Below are positions 25,255-34,210 of a stretch of 64,000 bases of DNA, one piece after another. Under the pieces are notes generated by a model. That model was not told where the DNA came from, did no database searches, and worked only from the letters and a program-made list of their open reading frames with translations. The translations under genes were made by a program, and so were the position numbers. The DNA is from Limiplasma sp034927815 (GTDB taxonomy: Bacteria > Bacillota > Clostridia > Christensenellales > Aristaeellaceae). The stretch lies in NCBI GenBank assembly GCA_034927815.1, contig JAYFPK010000029.1, positions 1-64,000 on the forward strand, written 5' to 3'. Each line of letters opens with the position of its first letter. The first letter of the stretch is position 1.

Positions 25255-25869
25255 ATGGCGTTGATTCGCATCCAAGCCTTGCCCGTGGGCGGCATTCAGG
25301 CCAATTGTTATCTGGTGGAAAACCCGGCGACCCGGCAGCTGCTTTTGGTGGACCCCGGGGCCGAAGGGGAGAAGATCATCCAGGCGGTGGGGGACCGCAA
25401 GCCCGTGGCGGCCCTGGCTACCCACGGCCATTTTGACCACATCGGGGCGGCGGACGAGGTCTGCGGCCATTTTGGCATCCCTTTGTACCTTCACGAGGCG
25501 GACTTGCCCAAGCTGACGGACAGCCGCCTCAACGGCAGCGCCCGCTTCGCGGAGCCCCTGGTTTTGCAAACCCCCGGCATTCCCTTGCAGGACGGGCAGC
25601 GCCTCACCTTGGCGGGGATGGAGATCACCGTGCTCCACACCCCCGGCCACAGCGCCGGCAGCTGCTGCTTTTTGCTGCCCGAGGGCCAGGGGGTGCTCAC
25701 CGGAGATACCCTTTTTGACGGCGGCTATGGCCGCACGGACTTTGAGGACGGCAGCTTCGCCCAGATCAAGGAGTCCCTGCGCCGCCTGCTGGCCTTAACC
25801 CCCAAAATGACGGCCTATCCCGGCCATGGGGGGAGCGCCTTCGCCGGGCGGGACGAGGAGCCGCTATGA
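25255..25869 (+). CDS. MBL-fold metallo-hydrolase (glyoxalase II-like)
   Basis: A 204-residue metallo-beta-lactamase fold hydrolase. The dinuclear metal motif THGHFDHIG is at 56-64, with HTPGHSAGSCCF and a final GHGG histidine. It resembles small YcbL/hydroxyacylglutathione hydrolase-like proteins. Its substrate is unknown. It lies 33 nt after dtd and overlaps the hemZ start by 4 nt, the usual clostridial arrangement. Confidence 0.9.
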   Translation: MALIRIQALPVGGIQANCYLVENPATRQLLLVDPGAEGEKIIQAVGDRKPVAALATHGHFDHIGAADEVCGHFGIPLYLHEADLPKLTDSRLNGSARFAEPLVLQTPGIPLQDGQRLTLAGMEITVLHTPGHSAGSCCFLLPEGQGVLTGDTLFDGGYGRTDFEDGSFAQIKESLRRLLALTPKMTAYPGHGGSAFAGRDEEPL

Positions 25870-27383
25870 GCGGGGCCGGGGTGAACGTGGCGCTGCGCAC
25901 GCCTTTGCCCGGCTTTGCCAATGAGCTTTGGGACGTGTTGAAGCTGTTTCTCCCTGTGGAGGGCTTGCGGGTGTTTCCTCCAAAGGAAGGCCCCGAGGGG
26001 GAGGGGGAGGCCGCCCCTGGAGAGGATTCTTCGGAGGCCCTGGACCACCGCTTTTGGACCCCGGAGGGGCGCCAAAGCTGGGAGTGCGCCTTTGCCTTCC
26101 GGGGGAAAACCGCCCGGCGGGAAACGCCCATTCCCCAGGACCTGGAGGAAAGCCGCCGGGCTTTGGTGCACAAGCGCCTGCAAAAGCGCCTGTGCAAGCT
26201 AGCTTTATATGACCTGCTGAAAGACCTCACAGGGCATCATCCTCCCTGGGGCTCCCTCACGGGCATCCGGCCCACCCGCCTGGTGTACGAGAACATGGCC
26301 GCTGGCATGGGCCTGGAGGAAGCCGCCAGGGCGCTGGTGAGGGAGTTTGACCTGCTGCCGGAGAAGGCGGAGCTGCTGCGGCGCATTGTGGCGGTGCAGC
26401 AGACCTTGCCCTTGCCCGCGACACAGGAAGCGGACGTGTACGTGTCCATTCCCTTTTGCCGCACCCGCTGCGCCTATTGTTCCTTCCCTGGGGAAGCCCT
26501 GGGCAAGGGCTCCGCGCCCCAGGCGTATTTGAAGGCCCTCTTTGGAGAGATGGAGGCCGCCGCCCGGCTGATGGCCGGGGCGGGGCTGCGCCTGCGGGCC
26601 CTGTACATCGGCGGGGGCACCCCCACCGCCCTTTGCCAGGAGGACTTTGAGAGCTTGCTCGCCCAGGTCTGCCGCTTCTTTCCCTACCCGGCGGAGTTCA
26701 CCGTGGAGGCGGGCAGGCCGGACACCATTACCCGGGGCAAGCTGGAGGCCCTGCGGGCCTGCGGGGCGGAGCGCATCAGCGTGAACCCCCAGAGCATGAA
26801 CGACGAAACCCTGCGCCGCATCGGCCGGGACCACAGCGCCGCCCAGACCCGGCAGGCCTTTGCCCTGGCCCGGGAGGCGGGCTTCGCCAATATCAACATG
26901 GACGTGATCGCCGGGCTGCCGGGGGAAGGGGAGGCGGACTTCGCCCGCACCATGGAGGAAATCACCCGGCTGAATCCGGAGAGCCTGACGGTGCATACCT
27001 TGGCTATCAAGCGCTCCAGCCGCCTGAACCTGGAGGGGGCCGCCCTTCCCCAGGGGGCGGTGGCCGCCCGGATGGTGGAGGAGGGGGAGCGCGCCGCCGC
27101 CGCCCTGGGCATGGAGCCCTACTACCTCTACCGGCAGAAGTACATGGCCGGGCAGCAGCAAAACGTGGGCTACGCCAAGGCGGGCAAGGCGTGCCTGTAC
27201 AACGTGGACATCATGGAGGAGAATACCTCCATTGTGGCCCTGGGAGCCGGGGCCATCAGCAAGCGGGTCTTCCCGGACCGGGAGCTGCGCATCGAGCGGG
27301 CCCCCAACGTGAGCAATGTGGCGGAGTATGTGGGGCGCACGGAGGAAATGGTGAACAGGAAGCGGGCGTTGTTTGGGGCCTGA
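25866..27383 (+). CDS. hemZ: HemZ-like coproporphyrinogen dehydrogenase (radical SAM)
   Basis: A 505-residue radical SAM protein of the HemN/HemZ group. The cluster motif is PFCRTRCAYC, with cysteines 198, 202 and 205, preceded by an N-terminal ~185-residue domain typical of HemZ and including TGIRPTRLV. Later blocks are GGGTPTAL, ERISVNPQSMND and the SNVAEYVGRTEEM end. Related proteins act in haem synthesis or as haem chaperones; the true substrate in anaerobes is often unclear, and no other haem genes are seen here. ATG overlaps the upstream stop by 4 nt. Confidence 0.9.
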   Translation: MSGAGVNVALRTPLPGFANELWDVLKLFLPVEGLRVFPPKEGPEGEGEAAPGEDSSEALDHRFWTPEGRQSWECAFAFRGKTARRETPIPQDLEESRRALVHKRLQKRLCKLALYDLLKDLTGHHPPWGSLTGIRPTRLVYENMAAGMGLEEAARALVREFDLLPEKAELLRRIVAVQQTLPLPATQEADVYVSIPFCRTRCAYCSFPGEALGKGSAPQAYLKALFGEMEAAARLMAGAGLRLRALYIGGGTPTALCQEDFESLLAQVCRFFPYPAEFTVEAGRPDTITRGKLEALRACGAERISVNPQSMNDETLRRIGRDHSAAQTRQAFALAREAGFANINMDVIAGLPGEGEADFARTMEEITRLNPESLTVHTLAIKRSSRLNLEGAALPQGAVAARMVEEGERAAAALGMEPYYLYRQKYMAGQQQNVGYAKAGKACLYNVDIMEENTSIVALGAGAISKRVFPDRELRIERAPNVSNVAEYVGRTEEMVNRKRALFGA

Positions 27384-27485
27384 GGCGGGGGGCCCAAGGG
27401 CAGGGAAGGCCGCGGGGCCAAAGAGCCGAAGTATATTCCTTTGACGGGGTCCAGGGGTGAAGCCCCTGGGGAAGGAGGGTACACC

Positions 27486-28979
27486 ATGGGCAACCGGGTT
27501 TTGGTAGCGCTGGACCAGGGAACCACCAGCTCGCGGGCCATCGTGTTCGACGGGAATGGGCAGACCTTGGCCTCCCACGCCATTGAGTTCAAGCAGCACT
27601 ATCCCCAGCCCGGCTGGGTGGAGCATGACCCGGAGGACATTCTCACCAGCCAGCTCACCGCCTTGCAGACGGCCGTGAAGCTCAGCGGCGTGGACACCGG
27701 GGACATTGCCGCCATCGGCATCACCAACCAGCGGGAAACCACGCTGCTGTGGGAAAAGGACACGGGGCGCTGCGTCCATCCCGCCATTGTGTGGCAATGC
27801 CGCCGCACGGCCCCCCAGGTGCAAAGGCTCAAGGACGAGGGCCACGGCGAAACCATCCGCCAGAAAACAGGCCTGGTGCCGGACGCCTATTTCAGCGGCA
27901 CCAAGCTCCAATACCTGCTGGACCTGCCGGGGATGCGCCAGCGGGCCGCCGCCGGGGAGCTGTGCTTTGGCACCGTGGACAGCTTTCTGGCCTGGCACCT
28001 GGTTCAGGGGCGGCCCCATGTCACCGACGCCACCAACGCCTCCCGCACCATGCTCTTTAACATCCATACCCAGGACTGGGACCAGGAGCTGCTGGACATG
28101 ATGGGCATTCCCCGGGCGGTGTTGCCCCAGGTGGTGGACAGCGCCCAGGTCATCGGCGAGCTGCGGCCCGAGATTCTGGGGCGGCCCATTCCCGTGGCCG
28201 CCCTGGCCGGGGACCAGCACGCCTCCCTGTTCGGGCAGGCCTGCTTTTCCCCGGGCATGGTGAAGAACACCTACGGCACCGGCTGCTTCATGCTCATGAA
28301 CACCGGGGAGGAGGCCGTTGCCAGCGAAAACGGGCTGCTCACCACCATGGCTTGGCGGCTGGGGGGCAAGCCCACCTACGCCCTGGAGGGCAGCGTATTC
28401 ATGGGCGGGGCTACCATCCAATGGCTCCGGGACGAATTGGGCATGATCGAGACCGCCGCCCAAAGCGAGCAGCTGGCCCAGAGCATCAGCGACACCGCCG
28501 GGGTGTTTTTGGTGCCCGCCTTTACCGGCCTGGGCGCGCCCTACTGGGATATGTACAGCCGGGGCGCCCTGGTGGGCATGACCCGGGGCACCGGCAAGGC
28601 CCACATCGTCCGGGCGGCCCTGGAGGCCATCGCCTACCAAAGCTACGACCTGTACGCCGCCATGACGGCGGATTGTGGCCATGCTCCCTCCCAGATGCGG
28701 GTGGACGGCGGGGCCAGCGCCAACGGGTTCATGATGCAGTTCCAGGCGGATGTTTTGGGCATTCCCGTGGTGCGGCCCGTGGTGCTGGAAACCACGGCCC
28801 TGGGGGCCGCGCTGCTGGCGGGCCTGGGGGTGGGCCTGTATGGGAGCAAGGAGGAGGCCGCCCGGATGGTGCGGCCGGACCTGACCTTCCACCCCCGCAT
28901 GGACGAGCGCAACCGGGAGCTGGCCCTGTACGGCTGGCACCGGGCTGTGGACCGGGCGCGGAACTGGGTGGAACCCTGA
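27486..28979 (+). CDS. glpK: glycerol kinase
   Basis: Phosphorylates glycerol to glycerol 3-phosphate. It has 497 residues, standard length. DQGTTSSRAI (10-19) is the phosphate-binding loop, and the family signatures TNASRTMLFNIHT and YALEGSVFMGGA and the VDGGASANGF adenosine motif are all present. ATG 27486 follows AAGGAGGG; the longer in-frame start is not supported. No glpF or glpD nearby, so it stands alone between hemZ and the liv operon. Confidence 0.97.
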   Translation: MGNRVLVALDQGTTSSRAIVFDGNGQTLASHAIEFKQHYPQPGWVEHDPEDILTSQLTALQTAVKLSGVDTGDIAAIGITNQRETTLLWEKDTGRCVHPAIVWQCRRTAPQVQRLKDEGHGETIRQKTGLVPDAYFSGTKLQYLLDLPGMRQRAAAGELCFGTVDSFLAWHLVQGRPHVTDATNASRTMLFNIHTQDWDQELLDMMGIPRAVLPQVVDSAQVIGELRPEILGRPIPVAALAGDQHASLFGQACFSPGMVKNTYGTGCFMLMNTGEEAVASENGLLTTMAWRLGGKPTYALEGSVFMGGATIQWLRDELGMIETAAQSEQLAQSISDTAGVFLVPAFTGLGAPYWDMYSRGALVGMTRGTGKAHIVRAALEAIAYQSYDLYAAMTADCGHAPSQMRVDGGASANGFMMQFQADVLGIPVVRPVVLETTALGAALLAGLGVGLYGSKEEAARMVRPDLTFHPRMDERNRELALYGWHRAVDRARNWVEP

Positions 28980-29000
28980 AGGGCTTTATGAAAGAATGAC

Positions 29001-29029
29001 TTGACAAAACTGCAATTCGGCGGTAAAAT
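29001..29029 (+). promoter_or_regulatory. promoter of the liv operon
   Basis: Consensus TTGACA (29001-29006), a 17 bp spacer, and TAAAAT (29024-29029). This leaves a leader of almost 200 nt before the first gene. Confidence 0.85.
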
Positions 29030-29081
29030 TACGAGGAATCAAGGGAGATTTTGAAGGCGGGAGGCCGTTGTTCATCATCTT

Positions 29082-29127
29082 CCTTTTTGGTTCCATGACG
29101 GGCGTAGGCTTTATGGGACCAAAAAGG
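29082..29127 (+). promoter_or_regulatory. large hairpin in the liv leader
   Basis: A 15 bp stem (29082-29096 with 29113-29127, one wobble) with a 16 nt loop. Further GC-rich stems follow, including AAGCGCG/CGCGCTT near 29169-29187, before the ribosome site. No T tract follows, so it is not a simple terminator. The structured leader suggests post-transcriptional control. It matches no riboswitch or T-box that I know. Confidence 0.5.
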
Positions 29128-29230
29128 CGGGCCCGGCGGGCCGCCGGAAGCCGGCCGAATGAACCCAAAGCGCGGGCGGCGCGCTTCATCCATCCCGGCG
29201 AGGGACAAATCAAAATTGGAGGGGAAAAAC

Positions 29231-30349
29231 ATGAAAAAGACAATCGCATGGTTGCTGGTACTGCTGCTTTGCATGCCCATGATGGCAAGCGCCGAGGACG
29301 TGATCAAAATCGGCATCTTTGAGCCCATGACCGGCAGCTACGCCGGCGGCGGCGAGATGGAAATGGAAGGCTTTGCCCTGGCCAATGAGCTGTACCCCCA
29401 GGTGCTGGGGCAAAAGGTCGAGTTGGTAGTGGGCGACTCCAAGTCCGACAAGGTGGAAGCCTCCAACGCCGCGGCCTCTTTGGTGAACGCGGGGGTCGCC
29501 GCCGTATTGGGCAGCTACTCCTCCGGATTGTCCCTGTCCGGCGCGGATGTGTTTGCCGAGGCGGGCGTCCCCGCCCTCACCGCCACCAGCACCAACCCCA
29601 TGGTCACTATGGACAGCGACTGGTACGCCCGCATCTGCTTCATCGACCCGTTCCAGGGGACGATGCTGGCCCGCTACGCCGTGGAGCAGGGCTTTCACAA
29701 GATCGCTGTGATCCAGGAGATCGAGAGCGAATACGCCGTGGGACTGGTGAACTACTTCGAGGTGGAATTGGCGCTGCACGAGGGCTTTGAAGTGGTGTCC
29801 AAGGGCAATTTCGTCAATACGGACCAGGACTTCTCCACCTTGCTCACCGAGGCCCTGAGCAAGGAGCCGGACGTGATCTTCACCTCCGTGGGCTATGCCC
29901 CCAGCGCGGCTTTGATCGTGAAGCAGGCCCGGGAATTGGGCTTTGGCGGCGCCATCGTGGGCGGGGACACCCTGGACGCCCCGGAGCTGTTTGAAATCGC
30001 GGGGGCGTACTGCAAGGGCGTGATCTTTACCACCTTCTACGACGCGGCCCAGCCGGCTACGGAAAAAACCGAGGAGTTTTTGACCGCCTACCGGGCCAAG
30101 TACAACAAGGAGCCCGCCGCTCCCACCATCATGGCCTATGACGCGTACCTGACCTTGCTCAACGCCATCGAAACCGCGGGAAGCACCGAGCCCGCCGCCA
30201 TCCGGGACGCGCTGTTTGCCACCAAGGACTTTGTGGGCGCGGCCGGAAGCATCACCCTGAATGAGACCCACGACGCGGTGCGCCCGGTGGTCTTCAAGGA
30301 AATGCAAGAGGACGGCACCTCCTCCTTCCTGGCGATCATCGAGCCGTAA
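29231..30349 (+). CDS. livJ: branched-chain amino acid-type ABC substrate-binding protein
   Basis: A 372-residue periplasmic-binding-fold protein (Peripla_BP_6 / LivJ type) with a signal peptide ending at ...MMASA. The mature part starts DVIKIGIFEPMTGSYAGGG, and then shows the family's VGDSKSDKVEA and VAAVLGSYSSG blocks. There is no proper lipobox, which is odd for a Gram-positive binding protein; a Cys lies in the hydrophobic core (LLLCMP) but is not lipobox-like. GGAGGGG precedes the chosen ATG. First gene of the five-gene liv operon. Ligand could be amino acids, amides or urea-like compounds. Confidence 0.9.
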   Translation: MKKTIAWLLVLLLCMPMMASAEDVIKIGIFEPMTGSYAGGGEMEMEGFALANELYPQVLGQKVELVVGDSKSDKVEASNAAASLVNAGVAAVLGSYSSGLSLSGADVFAEAGVPALTATSTNPMVTMDSDWYARICFIDPFQGTMLARYAVEQGFHKIAVIQEIESEYAVGLVNYFEVELALHEGFEVVSKGNFVNTDQDFSTLLTEALSKEPDVIFTSVGYAPSAALIVKQARELGFGGAIVGGDTLDAPELFEIAGAYCKGVIFTTFYDAAQPATEKTEEFLTAYRAKYNKEPAAPTIMAYDAYLTLLNAIETAGSTEPAAIRDALFATKDFVGAAGSITLNETHDAVRPVVFKEMQEDGTSSFLAIIEP

Positions 30350-30409
30350 GGGGCGGCTGCGCTTCGCAGAAATGCTCCATCAATCAAACCGCGCCAAGGC
30401 GCGCCGGCT

Positions 30410-30447
30410 GCGGGCAAGGAAGGCGGAAGAAACGCCTCCTTGCCCGC
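30410..30447 (+). promoter_or_regulatory. stem-loop between binding-protein and permease genes
   Basis: GCGGGCAAGGA (30410-30420) pairs with TCCTTGCCCGC (30437-30447), extended inside by GGCG/CGCC. It sits in the 136 nt gap after the binding-protein gene. Such stems usually protect the upstream mRNA and give more binding protein than permease. Confidence 0.55.
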
Positions 30448-30485
30448 AAAGCGGCTGTTTTGGCGTAAGGTTCGGGAGGGTTACC

Positions 30486-31373
30486 ATGGCGACATTTCTC
30501 CAGCATCTGACCAACGCCCTGAGCGTGGGAAGCCTGTACGCGCTCATCGCCATCGGCTACACCATGGTTTACGGCGTGCTGCGCCTGATTAATTTTGCCC
30601 ATGGTGAAATCTTCATGATGGGCATGTATTTTGCTTTCTTTGGCATCTCCCTGTTCATGCTCCCTTGGTATGTCACCTTCATTCTGGCCGTGGTGCTCAC
30701 CGGGGTTTTGGGGGTGGGGGCGGAGCGCCTGGCCTACCGGCCCCTGCGGTCCGCGCCGCGCATCTCCGTGCTGATCTCCGCCATCGGCGTGAGCTACTTT
30801 TTGCAGAATCTGGCTACCGTGCTCTTTGGCGGCCGCCCCATGACCTTTCCGCAGATTCCCCTGTTCACCAGCGTGGTGCAGCTGGGAAGCGTGCGGCTCC
30901 AGCGCCTGGCGCTGCTGGTGCCGGTGATCGCGGGGGGCTTGATGGTGCTGCTGATGTTTTTGATCAAGAAAACCAAGACCGGCATGGCCATGCGGGCCGT
31001 GGCCCGGGATTATGACGCCGCCGCCCTCATGGGCATCGACCTGAACAAGACCATCGCCACCACCTTTTTCATCGGCTCGGCGCTGGCCGGGGTGGGGGCC
31101 ATCATGTGGGGCATGAAATACCCCCAGATCAGCCCGACGGTGGGCGCTATGCCCGGCATCAAATGCTTCATCGCCGCGGTGCTGGGGGGCATCGGCAACA
31201 CGGCGGGGGCGGTGCTGGGTGGGCTGCTGCTGGGACTGACGGAGATTTTGCTGGTGGCGGCCTGGCCCCAGCTTTCCGGCTTCCGGGACGCCTTTGCCTT
31301 TGTGCTGCTGATCGTGGTGCTGCTGGTAAAGCCTACCGGCCTCCTGGGCGAAAAAGCAACGGAAAAGGTGTGA
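30486..31373 (+). CDS. livH: LivH-type ABC permease
   Basis: A 295-residue inner-membrane permease with about eight helices. It starts FLQHLTNALSVGSLYALIAIGYTMVYGVLRLINFAHGE-like, the LivH hallmark, and carries RAVARDYDAAALMGID, the coupling segment. GGGAGGG precedes ATG 30486. It is followed after 3 nt by livM. Confidence 0.95.
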   Translation: MATFLQHLTNALSVGSLYALIAIGYTMVYGVLRLINFAHGEIFMMGMYFAFFGISLFMLPWYVTFILAVVLTGVLGVGAERLAYRPLRSAPRISVLISAIGVSYFLQNLATVLFGGRPMTFPQIPLFTSVVQLGSVRLQRLALLVPVIAGGLMVLLMFLIKKTKTGMAMRAVARDYDAAALMGIDLNKTIATTFFIGSALAGVGAIMWGMKYPQISPTVGAMPGIKCFIAAVLGGIGNTAGAVLGGLLLGLTEILLVAAWPQLSGFRDAFAFVLLIVVLLVKPTGLLGEKATEKV

Positions 31374-31376
31374 AGC

Positions 31377-32444
31377 ATGAAGCAGAAAAACATCGCATCC
31401 ATCGCGCTGAGCCTATTGCTGTGCGCTTTGCTGGCCGCGGGGCTCCTGGCCCTGGAGCAGGGCGGCAACAACTATGTGCTGCGCATCGTGCGCCTGTGCG
31501 CCATCAACATCGTGCTGGCGCTGGCCATGAATTTGATCAACGGCTTTACGGGGCTGTTTTCCCTGGGGCAGGCGGGGTTTATGGCCATCGGGGCCTATAC
31601 CACCGCGCTGCTCACCATTCCGGCGGCCAAAAAGCAGATGATCTTCATGATCTCTCCTTTGGTATCCCCTTTGGATACCCTGAACCTGCCCTTTGGGGTG
31701 ACGCTGGTGATCGGCGGGCTGATCGCCGCGGGGCTGGCCTTTGTGGTGGGGCTTCCCTGTTTGCGCCTGCGGGGCGACTACTTGGCCATCGCCACCTTGG
31801 GCTTTTCGGAGATTATCCGGGTGCTGATCACCAACGCCCAGAGCCTGACCAACGGGGCCCAGGGGCTCAAGAGCATTCCGGGCAACGCCACGCTGTGGTG
31901 GTGCTACGGCGTGGCCGCCCTGGCGCTGCTGCTGATGGGGCTGTTCGTGTCCTCCAGCTATGGCCGGGCCTTAAAGGCCGTGCGGGAGGATGAGATCGCC
32001 GCCGAGGCCATGGGCATTTCCCTGCTGAAGCACAAGATGCTGGCCTTCATGCTCAGCGCCTTTTTGGCTGGGGTGGGGGGCGGCTTGCTGGCGGCCTACA
32101 ACGGCACCATCGGCCCGGACATGTTCCGCGTGACCCAGACCTACAACGTGCTGATGATCGTGGTCATGGGCGGCATGGGCTCCATCACCGGCTCCGTGCT
32201 GGCGGCCTTTGTGGTCACCATCGGGCAGGAGTGGCTGCGGGTGCTGGATGGCCCCATCAGCCTGGGCCCCATCCAGACCTCCGGCATCGCGGGCATGCGG
32301 ATGGTGGTGTTTTCCGGGTTGCTGCTGGTGGTGATCCTCTTCTTCCGCAACGGGCTGATGGGCACCCGGGAGTTCAGCTGGACCGCCGTGCTGCGGCGGC
32401 TGAAGGGCCCCCTCTCTCCCAGGGGGAAGGAGGCGAAACCATGA
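31377..32444 (+). CDS. livM: LivM-type ABC permease
   Basis: A 355-residue polytopic permease partner of LivH. Landmarks are NLINGFTGLFSLGQAGF, LRLRGDYLAIATLGF and KAVREDEIAAEAMGI, the coupling helix. Its stop overlaps the livG start (ATGA). Confidence 0.95.
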   Translation: MKQKNIASIALSLLLCALLAAGLLALEQGGNNYVLRIVRLCAINIVLALAMNLINGFTGLFSLGQAGFMAIGAYTTALLTIPAAKKQMIFMISPLVSPLDTLNLPFGVTLVIGGLIAAGLAFVVGLPCLRLRGDYLAIATLGFSEIIRVLITNAQSLTNGAQGLKSIPGNATLWWCYGVAALALLLMGLFVSSSYGRALKAVREDEIAAEAMGISLLKHKMLAFMLSAFLAGVGGGLLAAYNGTIGPDMFRVTQTYNVLMIVVMGGMGSITGSVLAAFVVTIGQEWLRVLDGPISLGPIQTSGIAGMRMVVFSGLLLVVILFFRNGLMGTREFSWTAVLRRLKGPLSPRGKEAKP

Positions 32445-33220
32445 GGCAGAAGGTATTGGAGATCAGCCACGCCACCATGAAATTCGGCGGCCTGGTGGCC
32501 GTGAACGACCTTTGCATGTACATCGACACCCAGGAGATCGTGGCTTTGATCGGCCCCAACGGCGCGGGCAAGACCACGGCCTTCAACATGGTTACCGGCG
32601 TATACCGCCCCACGGACGGCTTCATCTTTTTGAACAAGCGGGACATTACCGGCATGCGGCCCGACCAGATCACCCAGTTGGGCATTGCCCGCACCTTTCA
32701 GAACATCCGGCTGTTTCGCGCCCTCACCGTTATGGAAAACGTGCTCATCGCCCAGCACCTGCGGCTGAAATCCTCCTGGCCCGGAGCGATGCTGCGCATG
32801 CCCCGCTACCGGCAGGAGGAGAAGATCATGCGGGAGCAGGCGGAGGAGCTTTTGCAGTACATGGGCCTTTGGGAGGTGCGGGGCGAGCGGGCCGCCTCCC
32901 TTCCCTACGGCATGCAGCGCAAGCTGGAGATGGCCCGTGCCCTTGCCACGGAGCCCGTGATGCTGCTGCTGGACGAACCCGCCGCAGGCATGAATCCGGC
33001 GGAATCCGAGGAGCTGACCGAGCTCATCGGCGGCATCCGCAAGACCTTCAAGCTGACGATTCTGCTGATCGAGCACCATATGGACCTGGTGATGGATATT
33101 TCCGACCGCATCTACGTGCTGGATTACGGCAACCTCATCGCCCAAGGCAGCCCGGCGGAGATTCAAAGCAACGACGTGGTCATCCAGGCTTATTTGGGGG
33201 TGCAGGAAGATGATGCTTGA
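32441..33220 (+). CDS. livG: LivG-type ABC ATPase
   Basis: A 259-residue ATP-binding subunit. Walker A GPNGAGKTT is at 38-46; a LivG-specific RTFQNIRLF, the signature-like region LPYGMQRKLEMARAL and Walker B VMLLLDEPAAGMN follow. AAGGAGG precedes ATG 32441. It overlaps livF by 11 nt. Confidence 0.95.
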   Translation: MRQKVLEISHATMKFGGLVAVNDLCMYIDTQEIVALIGPNGAGKTTAFNMVTGVYRPTDGFIFLNKRDITGMRPDQITQLGIARTFQNIRLFRALTVMENVLIAQHLRLKSSWPGAMLRMPRYRQEEKIMREQAEELLQYMGLWEVRGERAASLPYGMQRKLEMARALATEPVMLLLDEPAAGMNPAESEELTELIGGIRKTFKLTILLIEHHMDLVMDISDRIYVLDYGNLIAQGSPAEIQSNDVVIQAYLGVQEDDA

Positions 33221-33944
33221 GATACGGAACCTGAAGGTCTCCTACGGGGGCATCCGCGCGCTCAAGGGGATTTCCCTGTCCGTGCCCCAGGGGCAGATCA
33301 TCACGCTCATCGGGGCCAACGGCGCGGGCAAGTCCACCATGCTGCGCACCATCTCCGGCTTGCAAAAGCCGGACGAGGGGGAGATTCTCTACGGGGACGA
33401 GAACCTGGTGGGGCTGGCCCCCAAGGAGATGGTGAAGCGGGGGATTGTGATGGTGCCCGAAGGCCGCCGGGTGTTCCCGGATATGACCGTGCGGGAGAAC
33501 CTGCGCATCGGCGCGTTCCAGCGCAAGGACAAGGAAGCCATCGCCCAGGACCGCCACTATGTGTACTCTCTGTTTCCGCGCCTGCAGGAGAGGGCCTGGC
33601 AGCTGGCGGGCACCCTTTCCGGCGGCGAGCAGCAGATGCTGGCCGTGGGCCGGGCGCTGATGAGCCGCCCCAAGGTGCTCATGATGGACGAACCCTCCCT
33701 GGGGCTGGCCCCCTTGGTGGTGCGGGACATCTTCTCCATCGTCCGCAAGCTGAACGCGGACGGGATCACCGTGCTGCTGATTGAGCAAAACGCAAACGCC
33801 GCGTTGCGCATCGCGGACTACGGCTATGTGCTGGAGACGGGGAACATCAGCATGGCGGGCACGGGCAAGGAGTTGCTGGACAACGCCGCCGTGCGGGAGG
33901 CCTACCTGGGCAAAAGCAGGAAGCACGCCCCGGCGGAGGCGTGA
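33210..33944 (+). CDS. livF: LivF-type ABC ATPase
   Basis: A 244-residue second ATPase. Walker A GANGAGKST is at 35-43, with LivF-typical VPEGRRVFPDMTV, signature LSGGEQQMLA and Walker B VLMMDEPSLGLAP. Two ATG codons (33210, 33213) are possible starts. Last gene of the importer operon. Confidence 0.95.
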   Translation: MMLEIRNLKVSYGGIRALKGISLSVPQGQIITLIGANGAGKSTMLRTISGLQKPDEGEILYGDENLVGLAPKEMVKRGIVMVPEGRRVFPDMTVRENLRIGAFQRKDKEAIAQDRHYVYSLFPRLQERAWQLAGTLSGGEQQMLAVGRALMSRPKVLMMDEPSLGLAPLVVRDIFSIVRKLNADGITVLLIEQNANAALRIADYGYVLETGNISMAGTGKELLDNAAVREAYLGKSRKHAPAEA

Positions 33945-33987
33945 CGCGGCCAAAAAGGATCGCGGGAAGGCAGAAACATAGGAACGG

Positions 33988-34028
33988 AAAGCGGCCCGGA
34001 GCGGGGAGAAAGCGCTCCGGGCCGCTTT
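33988..34028 (+). terminator. liv operon terminator
   Basis: A perfect 16 bp stem (33988-34003 with 34013-34028) that begins AAA and ends TTT. The T tract is short, but the stem is very stable and is placed 44 nt after livF. Confidence 0.75.
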
Positions 34029-34116
34029 GCGCGGGGAGGAAGGCAATCCTTCCCCCTTCTCATCCAATTCTAAAGAAACTCTCACCCTTCCCTTAGCGCC
34101 TTTGCGCCAATCCTTC

Positions 34117-34145
34117 TTTTCACCCCGGAAAAACTATGCTATAAT
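34117..34145 (+). promoter_or_regulatory. extended -10 promoter of the xpaC-telA cluster
   Basis: TGCTATAAT (34137-34145) is a perfect -10 with the TGn extension. A weak -35, TTTTCA (34117-34122), lies 17 bp upstream. Confidence 0.75.
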
Positions 34146-34210
34146 TGGATTCGTAGGCAGGCGGCGGGGAGAGGTTCCCCGAGATGCCACCCCCTAAAAG
34201 GAGCGGCCTG

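Noticed and set aside
26205..28940. A 911-codon open frame opposite hemZ and glpK.
   Set aside because: It is the mirror of two strongly conserved genes and results from high GC at third positions. It has a low-complexity Gly/His/Pro-rich translation and no ribosome site.
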